Positions 1-10,600 of a stretch of 35,985 bases of DNA are shown here, one piece after another. A program made the position numbers and the translations under genes. The notes beneath the pieces are model-generated. The model did no database searches. It was not told where the DNA came from and saw only the letters and a list, made by a program, of their open reading frames with translations. Source of the stretch: Phoronis ovalis (taxonomy: Eukaryota; Phoronida; Phoronidae); contig JAOXYB010017297.1 of NCBI GenBank assembly GCA_028565635.1, positions 1 through 35,985 of the forward strand. The letters are read 5' to 3'. Every line of letters begins with the position of its first letter. Position 1 is the stretch's first letter.

Positions 1-791
1 AATCAGGCAGTCTGATGGGTCGTGTAGGAGGAGTTCTTGTCGCAAACTCGAAAATTAAGCGTATTAATATATAGATTAGTCTAGTGAATGAGCGAGCTAT
101 TTATTTTCGAAAACAGTAGCGCTCACTTTATAATTAAGCAATTCCGTAGTTTTTCTCCGCAGGTGTTTTGTAGCTGTAAAAATTAAAGTTCGTTGTGATA
201 TAAACCCTAAACATCATGCTTGCTTTTTAATACACTTCATTCTACATATGCAAAAAAAAAAACAGTGATTACTACTCAATTTACGCCTAACTTTAAAACT
301 ATTTTTTTTTTATTTTTTATTTCAACAAAATATTAAAATACGTAATATATAATTTAAAAAAGTCAAAACATGTTTGATTATGTGTTTTTATATTTGTAAG
401 TTTAGCTACTGCATCGTTTCTTTTCCTCACCAGTACTACACATTTCGTAGTACGTATACAATCATTAACTTTGTTATTATTCAAATTTAATTACATTAAG
501 TTTAAAAAATGAAACTGTTAATAATTTTTTAGAACTTCGTTAAAAATGCTTTAGTGCCGTCAGCGTGTATTAGAACTACTCTGCCATGCTGTTTATTCTA
601 TCATTGTGTGTTATGCTAGGAAATTACAGTTTTGTATTGTTTGTAGTAGAAACGGTATATCTATCTGAATCATACTTTGTTGTGTCAGACAAATTATTTG
701 AGTATCGTACGTGTACTAACAATATTCTGGGAGCATTCTGGATACTACCCGTATACCGTATGCATAAATATGAACGTTGTTGATTTTTCAG
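1..791 (+). other. 5' intronic/upstream sequence of the sulfatase gene
   Basis: No coding exon is recognised here. The first visible sulfatase exon starts at 792 in mid-codon, just after the motif position where family members have an aspartate pair (DDxG), so the exon with the signal peptide and first metal-binding aspartates must lie further left. A 65-codon open stretch at 586-783 has a hydrophobic start but lacks the expected metal-binding motif and any plausible donor, so I do not treat it as the first exon. The region is AT-rich with an A-run near 250 and a T-run near 302. Confidence 0.5.
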
Positions 792-3700
792 GCTTCAATG
801 ACATTGGTTTTAACAATCCTTATTTTAAGACCCCAGTCCTCGACGACCTGGCTAGAAATGGAGTCATATTTGATAACAACTATGTACACCCAATTTGTAC
901 CGCGTGAGTAAATTTGAATTTATAATTTGATATACAAGCAAATTACTAGGTGAACTATGCAATATACAGCAGTAATTCATATACCTAATGATGATTTCAT
1001 GTCAGTTCTTTTATACATTCTGAAGTAATTAATTTTCCGATTAATTCATACTGAATGTCTAAAAGACGGGTGTGCAGTCCAAACTGAAAATATCCACCCA
1101 TTTTTAGGGATTTCCGTCTCAAAAATAAACCCATTTTTAAGGGTTTTCTGTGATAATGTATTTATCGATTGATAATGTTAACAATGAGGAATTAATATTC
1201 GGCACCATTTAGCCACATTTTTCCTTCGATAACAATATAAAATGCAGTATTTATGACACATATTATATGGTTTCCAGTTCCCGCTCGTCACTGATGACCG
1301 GTTTGTATGCCTTTAGAAGTGGTCCTATGTTAATTTTCGATAATCGTCCCCAATGTGTTCCACTCGACATGAAATTTCTACCAGAGAGAATGAAAGAAGA
1401 GGGTTATGCCACATCCTTAGTTGGAAAGTAAGTTTGTTTTTTATTCTGATTGTGTACACACGTTACAATAATGAATAACGTTAACGGCAGACAACCAGAC
1501 AAAGATACCATATCATACTCAGGCGGTTATATATTTTGTCTAGTCACAAGTCATGATATTGTTCACGACTCATTGTAATATCAACTCATGACCAATATTG
1601 CTAAAAAAATATCAAGCAAATGAGTATGAAGGCAGTCAGAAATTCACAGTTTCGCTTCGTTTCAACTTTAGGTGGCATCTCGGGATGTGCCATCAGAACT
1701 GCACTCCGAATTACAGAGGTTTTGACGATTTCTATGGTTATCTTAATGGCTACATTGATTATTACAACCACAAGGTTGATGGTTATTTTGATCTAAGGGA
1801 TAATGAAGAACCCGTTACTGATCAAGATGGAGTTTATACTACTGTAAGTGTATAGAAAGTGTATCGATTATATACCATTTATGCAGTATACGTAAATACC
1901 GTCATAAAGTGTTTAATATGGCTTATGGATGCAACATAATTATTTTCTGCATTTTTTCTGAAACCCGCACTAATAGTTGGCGAAAAAATATTTAACGAAC
2001 ATAGTATAAAAATATGTCTAACAACAATTTGAGCTGGTAGCTTAATTTTTCTTTTTTAAGACCCTTATCAACAACAAAGCAATGGAAGTGTTAGATAATC
2101 ACGATACAAGCAAACCACTATTCATGTATCTCGCACATGAAGCACCGCATTCTCCTATTCAAGCCCCAGATGAATTTGTGCAGGAATGTGATGAAATATG
2201 TGACACTCAAGAATGTCAAGACCGTCGGACATTTTGCGGTAATAATTTGGTGATAGCTTTTTTACTCTATACGTGACTGCATTTTTATGTTTAACTAAGA
2301 ATTTCCAAAACTTAAAAAAAAAGTTTATTTTTCATGCTTTCTTTAGATCTATTACAAAGTTTAAGAAGGTTACTCATATACATGTACATGTTAGTTTGGG
2401 ACAAAGAAAGCGCAGTTAACATCGTGATAGGAAATATCGATACCCAGCAGTAATCTATCGTAAACGAAGTTATTATTACATATACACCGATTAAAGATAC
2501 TACTGGTCACGTGACACTTGCTGATTAGAGTTGTTTGATTTATTTGTTTAGGTATGATGGCCGCATTGGACGACTCCATTGGCCAGTTTGTAAATAAGTT
2601 AAAAGAAAAGGAAATGTACGATAACACCTATATTTTGTTCTCCAGTGACGTAAGTGACTATTATAATACATTGTAAATTTTATATATAAAAATTATTTAA
2701 ATTATTAAAATACCAATTAATGTTATATAGACTTCTTAATATATTATTAGTACTCGCACCGAAATTATTAGTTAAATGCTATGAAGTATAGTAGATGTCA
2801 TGCCGTAAAACCTTTGACTGAAATGCCTGTGACAACCGGGGTGACAACTTAGCTTCATAGCTTTACCTGTTCGCCAAAATGGCTTTCCTCTCTTACTGCC
2901 TGTCCAGTAAAGCAAACGTCATCTAGTGACAACATTTTATTATTACCGGGTTCTCTAGTTGTGTTTTCTCTCATATGACAATATTTTGTGAATGCAATTT
3001 GTCATTTAGTAGGTTTTAGAGATTGATTTAAGAAGACATGTCATACAGCATTTATAACCAAAATTGCAGGGCAAATTTAAGCATGCAAGGTGTTTGCATG
3101 TTTTTATTTTCAGAATGGCGGATCTGTTGATGATTCCGGTAACAACTGGCCTTATAGAGGCTCTAAGGCAACAGTTTGGGAAGGTGGCACCAAGGGCGTA
3201 GCTTTCTTACACAGTCCACTGCTTCGGAAGTCAGGCTATATACATCGAGGGTGAGATGATAACTTAAGTTTTAAGATGCTTCTAACCATAATTACTAAAC
3301 GGTTACATGCTAAATAAATCAAATCTGACAGGTGCAGCTGGAAATAGTAATACATTAATAATATGATGTTACCAATGATTACCACTTTAAAATTACACTA
3401 AATATATTATTTACATTTTGAACAAGCATTAGAGTGATTTCATTTTCAGATTTACCCATGGTGTCGACATGTTTTCCACCATGGTATCTCTTGCTGGCGG
3501 TGATCCAGGTAATGTCAAATAAAATTACAATCAACACATATTAGTGAACATAATAATTTAACATTACAGTGGCAAAAATGTACAGTACACCAATACAGAA
3601 TTCAAGGTTTAATTCCCCAGTTTGGGGAGTTATCACTACTATAACGTTAGATAGATACACGTCTTGATTCCTATGTGGGTATTTAGCACCGCGTTGCATA

Positions 3701-5303
3701 TCGTGCCTCAATATTGTACTGTATATACATGTATATAGTTCACTAATTATCTTTTAGGGAAATATTACGCATTAGACGGTGTTGATCAGACTGGTATGTG
3801 GACAAAAGGTATGAAATCGGCACGTGAAGAATTCATCTACAACATTGATCCCACTGTTGGTTTTCCCATCACCGTTGGCGAAGCCGCCATTAGGTTAGTT
3901 TTGTTTAGGATATTTATTATTGTATCCTGTGATGGAACCAGCTTTTAATGCTTCTCTAGGAAAGAGTTTTATGTATCGTAGCGTTACCTTTAAGAATATC
4001 TATTTACTATATGTGCTCTCGCCATGATCTTCAAAAATGATATGTAGCTAGGTATAACAGCCATAATACGGTATGCATATAAAAATGCACCACGAATTAA
4101 TAAACCTTCTTAGCATTGGAAAAGTTTCAGTTTTTCAATTTTAGTTACCAAAAGTTAACTGTTATTATTGAGTCAATGAATTGTTCTCTGTTTTAGACAG
4201 GGAGATTTTAAATTGATTGTTGGCAATCCTGGCTTTGCCAATAAACATATCTGGTTTCCTGCTCCAGAATTTACTGGTAATACTACGCGTCCGGAAGTGG
4301 ATCAAGACAATCTCCCGAATTACCATCTTTTCAATATTCATGGTATGTAAACAGATGGAAGTGTCTACTATTTCTCCAATAATTAAAGATTATTAGCATA
4401 CTTAGCCACATTAACTTTTTTACCCATAATTGACAAACAGTACTATCATAGTTCGTCAGCACTGGTGAATCATGCGTATTTGATGACACAAGAGTTTCGG
4501 TAGTAAGCTTGAAATTTAATAAACTAAGTTTGCTTTTTAAAACCTTTTCTTATTCTTCTACTAGTCCAATGCATACGACCGACCTTTCTCCAACCTTTTC
4601 CGCTTACACAGCAGCATTCATACCGAGTCTAATATTTTGATTTTATGATAATAGTTGATTGATATCTTCCAACGCTTTGGTATAATGTCATGTTTGAAGT
4701 TTTGCTACCATTTTAATATAAGGATACAACTGACTTTAGCCAGCTATCTTATTTTAATAACCACTGTCTTGCAGCTTCGTGAAGAATATTGCCCACGATA
4801 ATTATGTCTCAAGACTGCTCCCAAATTTGAGCGCTGATATCACTATGTATCGCACCTTGTCACTTAGCATTGACTTTTATTATATAAACACAGTAGGCTT
4901 TACTTTTTCATTTTTAGAACACAGTGATCTGCTTATTTAAAATATGTAAATTATTATTTTTTTTTTAAAGATTTAAAAAAAACATGTATATTGTATTTTA
5001 TCGGGAAAAACATATAGGAAAATATGTGACGTAGTAGCTTGGAAAGAATCCTATGAACATGGGCTGAACCAAACATTAGACAGAGAATGAGTTATAAAAC
5101 ATTGATACTTTTTAGATGATCCGTATGAGCAGAACAATTTGGCAGATCTCAGGCCCGCCAAGGTTGAGCAAATGGAGTCAAGACTGATGACCTATTTGGA
5201 CCAAGTTGATGGTTATACCATTCCAGCAGTAGACCCGGATTCAGACCCAAATCTTTATGGTGGTTTTTGGACACCAGGGTGGTGTGAATTAAGTGAAATT
5301 TAA
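792..5303 (+). CDS. Arylsulfatase B-type sulfatase, 10 exons, N-terminus missing
   Basis: Predicted sulfate-ester hydrolase of the ARSB/ARSI/ARSJ group, expected in lysosomes or the secretory route and acting on sulfated glycans. Exons: 792-903, 1278-1427, 1672-1843, 2061-2238, 2552-2649, 3114-3250, 3450-3508, 3758-3893, 4197-4342, 5116-5303. All have GT/AG borders and matching phases, giving 457 residues plus stop. Visible landmarks in order: NDIGF; the formylglycine site CTASR across the exon 1/2 junction (Cys in exon 1); VGKWHLGM; HEAPHSPIQAP; LFSSD|NGG (metal-binding Asp-Asn split by an intron); YRGSKATVWEGG with the substrate lysine; and GNPGFANKHIWFPAP near the end. The C-terminus has GGFWTPGW, resembling the ARSB end. 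The family is about 530 residues, so roughly 60-80 N-terminal residues are outside the window. Oddities: Ala replaces the usual Pro in CxPSR, and a Cys-rich stretch lies at the exon 4/5 junction. The family is secure; the exact ARSB versus ARSI/J orthology is not. Confidence 0.93.
1096..1150. repeat. Imperfect tandem motif in sulfatase intron
   Basis: Two imperfect direct copies of an ACCCATTTTTAxGG motif about 33 bases apart, inside the intron between the first two visible sulfatase exons. It looks like a fragment of a dispersed repeat rather than a regulatory site. No function is inferred. Confidence 0.4.
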
Positions 5304-5762
5304 AAATTGCAAATTACCCTTTTTATCTACAAGAAAATATTTTTAAATAATAGTGTTTCAAACATAAAAAAGTTGATTTTCCCATCCACTTTGATAGTAA
5401 TTTTAAAATATATTTCTTACCTAATATTTAATCATTTGCAAATAAATCATTCAGTTTTAATTCAAAATAGATGTTATTATATCTCTGTTATTATACTACT
5501 GAATATACGTGCAGGCTTAACTACCTACTGCTTACTATTTTTTCAGCAAACTCCATATTTGGGTATTTTAGAAATCAATAGACGAGAAATCAAACAACGG
5601 CATCAGCTTAATACAAAAAATTAAATTGGGCATACGCTAGTATGCATGTAGAAAACACTTCCAAGTGTATGTTGTTTTTTAAATACTTATAATAAATCTG
5701 TCTCCTTTATTTTGTTTTGGTCATCATTTTTTTCATTCTTGCCAACACCTCGCAGCTTGTAT
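5304..5762 (+). other. Sulfatase 3' UTR and downstream flank
   Basis: AT-rich sequence after the sulfatase stop. Two AATAAA hexamers occur, at 5441-5446 and 5691-5696. The second is followed by T/GT-rich sequence (about 5699-5720), which is typical downstream of a cleavage site, so a 3' UTR of about 400 bases is plausible. A 105-codon open frame at 5307-5624 lies within it and is AT-biased with no recognisable features; I regard it as chance. Confidence 0.45.
5691..5696 (+). promoter_or_regulatory. Candidate poly(A) signal of sulfatase gene
   Basis: AATAAA followed within about 30 bases by a T/GT-rich stretch, about 390 bases after the sulfatase stop codon. The hexamer at 5441 is an alternative. 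Confidence 0.45.
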
Positions 5763-6247
5763 CAGTCTGAATATGTTCATCCGTTAGTATTCCGTACTGT
5801 GCCTTTTCTACTAACGTTTGGCTTTAGCCATAATCAATTGTTGTATTCCTTCAATTTAGCAAAATCGACATAATTACGTCCTTAAACTTTTGATCCGACT
5901 TTTCCCACCGAGATAAGCCTTTCTGCGTGATCCATCGTCACCTACCATGTCTATTTTATCATGATGATTCATTCTGATTAGGTATCGCCAGGGAATTTGC
6001 TTAGCAGACTATAGATAAACTCTGCCAGGACATAATGTGTGTGCTCGGTCTCCTACTCGCTTAGTCCACTGTTACACAGTACATATTGTAAGCTGCAATT
6101 TGGTTAGTGTCAAGACTTTTCGTATAAATAAAGGGATCATCGTTCTTCTGCTTTTAAAGATAATAAACATTATTTGACTATGGTTAAACCCGGACGTTAG
6201 TTGAGAATTAAGGTATGGAACACTAATTGATGGATTTACTCAGACTG
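5763..6247. mobile_element. MITE-like element with CAGTCTGA terminal inverted repeats
   Basis: A 485-base segment starting CAGTCTGAATA and ending with the inverted form TCAGACTG. The inverted similarity continues for about 40 bases with mismatches (left ...CATCCGTTAGTATTCCGTAC, right in reverse complement ...CATCAATTAGTGTTCCATAC). The word CTTGTA occurs one base outside the left end (5756-5761) and one base outside the right end (6249-6254), a candidate but imperfectly placed target-site duplication. There is no open frame of transposase size, so it would be non-autonomous. Its right ~160 bases recur in reverse orientation at 12663-12833, showing it is dispersed. The superfamily is not assigned. 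Confidence 0.6.
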
Positions 6248-6249
6248 CC

Positions 6250-7480
6250 TTGTACAATTGTATTAGTCCTTGCTGTACTGAGCTAATTTCGTCGACTGAG
6301 GATTAACCTGATCCCAACCCAATAGGTAATATGTTACAGCTAATGAAATATTGTATGTGTTTAAGTCCTACAAGTTTCATTACTACGATTTCAAACTACA
6401 AAGTTGGAAGTTTGCATATACTGTTCTTACATCGGTTCCTTACACTCAGTCAATCGCTCACGCATTTTCAAGTTTCACCAACACTGTTTACAATATACTG
6501 AGACAAATGCAACATACACTGATCGATTATATAGCAGGACATAATGATACAATCATGCAAATACAGGTGCTACATTGCACGGTACTACTAATTTTCTGTT
6601 TAGTAGAAAACTAGATCGATTATATTGCAGGAGGCATTGGTCCTACCAAATCATTCCTGTTACATATATTAAAAAGGCAACATGAAAACATATATTGATT
6701 AACCGGAAAATACTGGACCGATTCCAATAAAATTTATATCCAAATGTTTGCTCGTTTCAAAAAATGAAAATTGTATTGGGAAGTTTGGCGGTCGTCTTGA
6801 AACCAAAATGGCTGCCATGCCAAATCTTTGTGTTGGAAGCCATATACTTTGTATCGTCATGTGACAATACATAATCTAGTTTGAGAGCATGTACTGACAT
6901 CGCTTGATGCAATTGCTGTGCTTTGCATACTTCGTACAGTATTCAGTAACAAGCATTTGTCTCGGTAGCTGTTATGTCTTAAACATTGAATCTATATAGA
7001 ATTCCTGATGATAAATTGTATATTATTAACATGTTACCCAAAGATCTAGAGATTCCCAAACTAGACAGCCTGTTAGTAAAAAACAAAGATTACTGGTACT
7101 GATCTTGATACGACATCTATTACACTTTTGAAGCTTTCGGTAAAAATCTGAACAACTATAGCAATTTCAATTATTTAACTTTAACCTCCAAATAACCTCA
7201 AGGTCAATGCCATATGGATGCCACACCTTATATACAATGTAACTACATACCTCTGTCTTCCCGATAAAACTTGCTGACAATTAGAAAGAAAAAACTAATG
7301 AATATAATCAATAGGATTATGTTACAATACTAGTAAATGTCATATTAAGTTCCACTGTTTCGTTTCACATATCACGAACTCATTTTTGAAGAGACAACTT
7401 CGAGGATTTGTTAAGTTATGTTGTTAATCAGTTAGTTCCTAATCATGGCATTGCAGCGGTGTGTGACAGGATTTTGGTGA
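6250..7480. other. Upstream flank of copy 1, no gene seen
   Basis: Non-coding flank, mostly within unit 1 of the duplication. An 87-codon open frame at 6351-6614 is not preserved as an open frame in the homologous stretch near 11890-12080 of unit 2, so I do not call it a gene. Confidence 0.5.
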
Positions 7481-7484
7481 AACA

Positions 7485-7508
7485 TGACGTCATTACAATG
7501 TAATGACG
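7485..7508 (+). promoter_or_regulatory. CRE (TGACGTCA) overlapping a palindrome, copy 1
   Basis: A perfect cAMP-response-element octamer TGACGTCA is at 7485-7492. It overlaps a perfect inverted repeat with 9-base arms CGTCATTAC (7488-7496) and GTAATGACG (7500-7508) around a 3-base spacer. The same arrangement sits upstream of copy 2 at 14368-14391, within a block of about 200 bases that is much better conserved than the sequence further upstream. CREB/ATF-type bZIP factors bind this octamer in animals. A promoter role is inferred; no TATA box was recognised. Confidence 0.5.
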
Positions 7509-7688
7509 AAAGTAAAGCGAACCTCGCGCCTGTACCACCATAGTGCGCGTTTGAATACGTTTGTTTACTTTGATTTCACAGCAGTACTCCGCTCGGAGCA
7601 AGATGAGGAAACTTTAATGAAGTAGCTTTTTGCGAAAGCTTTTGAGAATGTAAGGGATGAAGAATTAATAATATCGAGTTTTAAGAAT

Positions 7689-10600
7689 ATGGAAAAGCGA
7701 AAAGATGAACTTAAATATTCGACAAACTACAGCAAAAGTGACACGTCGACCAGTAACAACGTTGCAATAAAAGAAGATAGAAACTTATTTCAGAAACTGC
7801 TGACACGGTGCTGTAAATATGAAGCTGCCGGTGACATTTTGGCTCCAGCTGGCATTCTAAAACAACCTAATATTTTGTTCCACAGCTTTCAAGAGACTGA
7901 ATGTAGTGGCAAAAAGAAATGTTTATTTCAGTTAATGTGCCAAGATAAAAATGAGAGTGATACTATTAGTTCATCGTGTGTTAACAAAAACACCAAAATT
8001 TTTCTCCCAGGTCCGTATGATTTTATAAGACAGAAAATATTTCGTTCTTATCAAACTTCTTATTTTCTTGATGTGGGCAAAGTGTGCGCAAAATCATCCA
8101 AAATGTTGATTGGAGCATTTGGAAAAAACTCTGATTTTAACATTGCGACATTAGTATCCCGTAACAACTCAGGAAAGGATAAAGCGAAATCAAAGGATAA
8201 AAAAGATAAAGGGAAAAGTGAGAAGGATAAAGCTAAAAATAAAAAAGATAAATCAAAGGAAGGAAAAGACAAAAGAAAAGGTGGAAAAGGAGAAGGGAAG
8301 GATGGACAATGCAAATCCGGCGATGAAAAAGAAGAAACAGATGGAAAAATGAGTTTACTTGTTGTTCCTGAATTACGTTTAACTCCTGCTCCTGATAATA
8401 AAAAAGTTAAAAGTAAATCCTCTGTCTCATTAAGTTCAACAAAATCTGCAAAAACTAAAAAAGGTTCAAAAACTGATATAAAGAAAACCTCAAAAACTAA
8501 TATAAAGAAAACCTCAAAAACTGATTTATTTTGTTGTACATCTAAACAAAAAACAGGTGCGAAACGTGAACAATATCCAAAAACTAAAGAGGAGGAAATA
8601 CCTAAAAATGAAGAACAGACAGACAAGTCAAGCAGTGAAATTTCTATTTCAAACACTTATTCTCAAGACTTGAAGAAAAAAAAGCCATTAGTAACAAATG
8701 TCAAAGCAAAATCACCCATAAATGACACACCGGAAGTTAGTACTAGTGAGAGTGATACAAGTAATAATACAAAGCAGGATATATCAGTACCAATTGTGAA
8801 AAAGGGGAACTTGGAACAATCAAGAAAATCAGTTGGTGGAGTGGATGTCTCGCCAATTTTCCAACCAAAACTACAACAACGGTCAAGCGTGAAAAATATA
8901 GTTGCTAGTCTAGAGAATGTTTCTCAAGATATAACAAAAGTGGATACGAAAGGGGGAATAAAGCAACAGAACATTGGTAAGATTGATGAAATACATGGGA
9001 CTCAAAAACCACTTCTATCAAATAATTTGAAAAATAGATATCTTGAAAGTAAATCAAGTGCCGATAGAATCAAAGCACTCGGGGCTCGGTCGGGTAGTAT
9101 CATCGGTGCATGGCCACCAGGCAATGACAATGAAGCAAAGGAAGATGCAAAAGAGAAACAGTTATCAGCTGCTAACAATTTAACAACGGACAAACAAGGA
9201 CAACAAATACAGCAAGAAGAACACCGAACGCCGTTAACAAAGGGTGATTTATTTATGCAATCCCAATTGCAAGGTGACGAGCAATCTTTTGTAAAAGAGC
9301 AGTACCCTAATGCGGCTGGATCCCATCAAGTGCAATACGAAAGTCAAACATTTACAGATGGTGACAGAAAGGTTCCTTCTAATTTAACACTGGGCATGGA
9401 AGACGATGCTCAAAGAGAGTTTTATATAAAACTGGAACAGGCATTCCGAGAAAGACTACACCGCAGCGCAACGTCTTTTTCACCGATCAGTGATAATCGC
9501 GTCTATGATAACAACAGTCCAGGACACGATCCCAGAACCCACAGAGGTACTTTTACATATGAAGACATAGAATATGACACAAGGTTACCTTTCTATGATG
9601 ATGGGTACAACCGCCAAGATATGATACCCCATCATCACTACGATGATTACGGACGCTATGAATCTGATTATGACCATTATGACAGCGAATACGAACGTGG
9701 GGATGCGTATTATGATGACTATGACTCCAGACTGTACAATGTTGGTGTTCCACGATCCGATTATTATGACCAAGAGCATTACGACCATTATATGCCAGCA
9801 TATTCACGTTTTCCCCGAGGCAGGTCGCGAACGCCGCAATATTATGACGAGTCAGATTACGATAGCGGAGATTATAGCGACCAAGTATATCATGGGCAGT
9901 CATATCATAATTTGTATCGTAGGGGCAAACCTACTTATACGAGATCACCAGTACATTCCGATATCCGAGTAAGACAACAAGACCATACTAGACGATTAAT
10001 ACCGTACGACTCTGATGACTGGGTTTCATCTGAGCCTCATGGGACCAAAGTCCAATTTTTGACGTCTGAAGCTAGCGATGAAAGTGGTGATGTTAAATAC
10101 AGTGAGCCTATTTTCAAAAGCAGAAACAATTATGGACGTAGAGAACGATACTTCCCGGAAGAGTGGACTGAAGACGAAGTAAACTATCGACCAACAAGAA
10201 GATCTACATGTCGCCGCACTGATCATACTCATCGTGGACATTGTCATCGTCGCAGTGATAGTTTTGATGATTCTGCGCCTGATAATGAAGAAACAGTAGA
10301 CATCTTCATAAAAAAACGTATCGAAAACCTACTTTCATTTGTTTATGAACTAGTTACGACTTTATGTGAAATAGTAGTTGATGATACTTTGGCATGGGCC
10401 ATTCCTGCTGCACGCAAAGATGGCATAGACATCTGCTCTAAATGCGGTAATATTCTTGAATCTCGCGCCATGCGTCCTAGCTCAAGATCGCCAGATGTTA
10501 TACAATGTCAGTGCCGATTGCCCACGCCTGTAGATCCCTCGACACTTCAAGAACAGTCTCGAAAGTTATTGGAACATTTGGCACAGAGCGTGATGACAAA

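Noticed and set aside
586..783. Hydrophobic 65-codon frame that might be the sulfatase signal-peptide exon
   Set aside because: It lacks the Asp-Asp metal motif that must immediately precede the exon at 792, and has no donor in the right phase.
5307..5624. 105-codon frame after the sulfatase stop
   Set aside because: Ile/Leu/Lys/Asn-biased, AT-driven composition inside the likely 3' UTR, with no features.
6351..6614. 87-codon frame upstream of copy 1
   Set aside because: The homologous stretch of unit 2 (about 11890-12080) has stops and indels in this frame.
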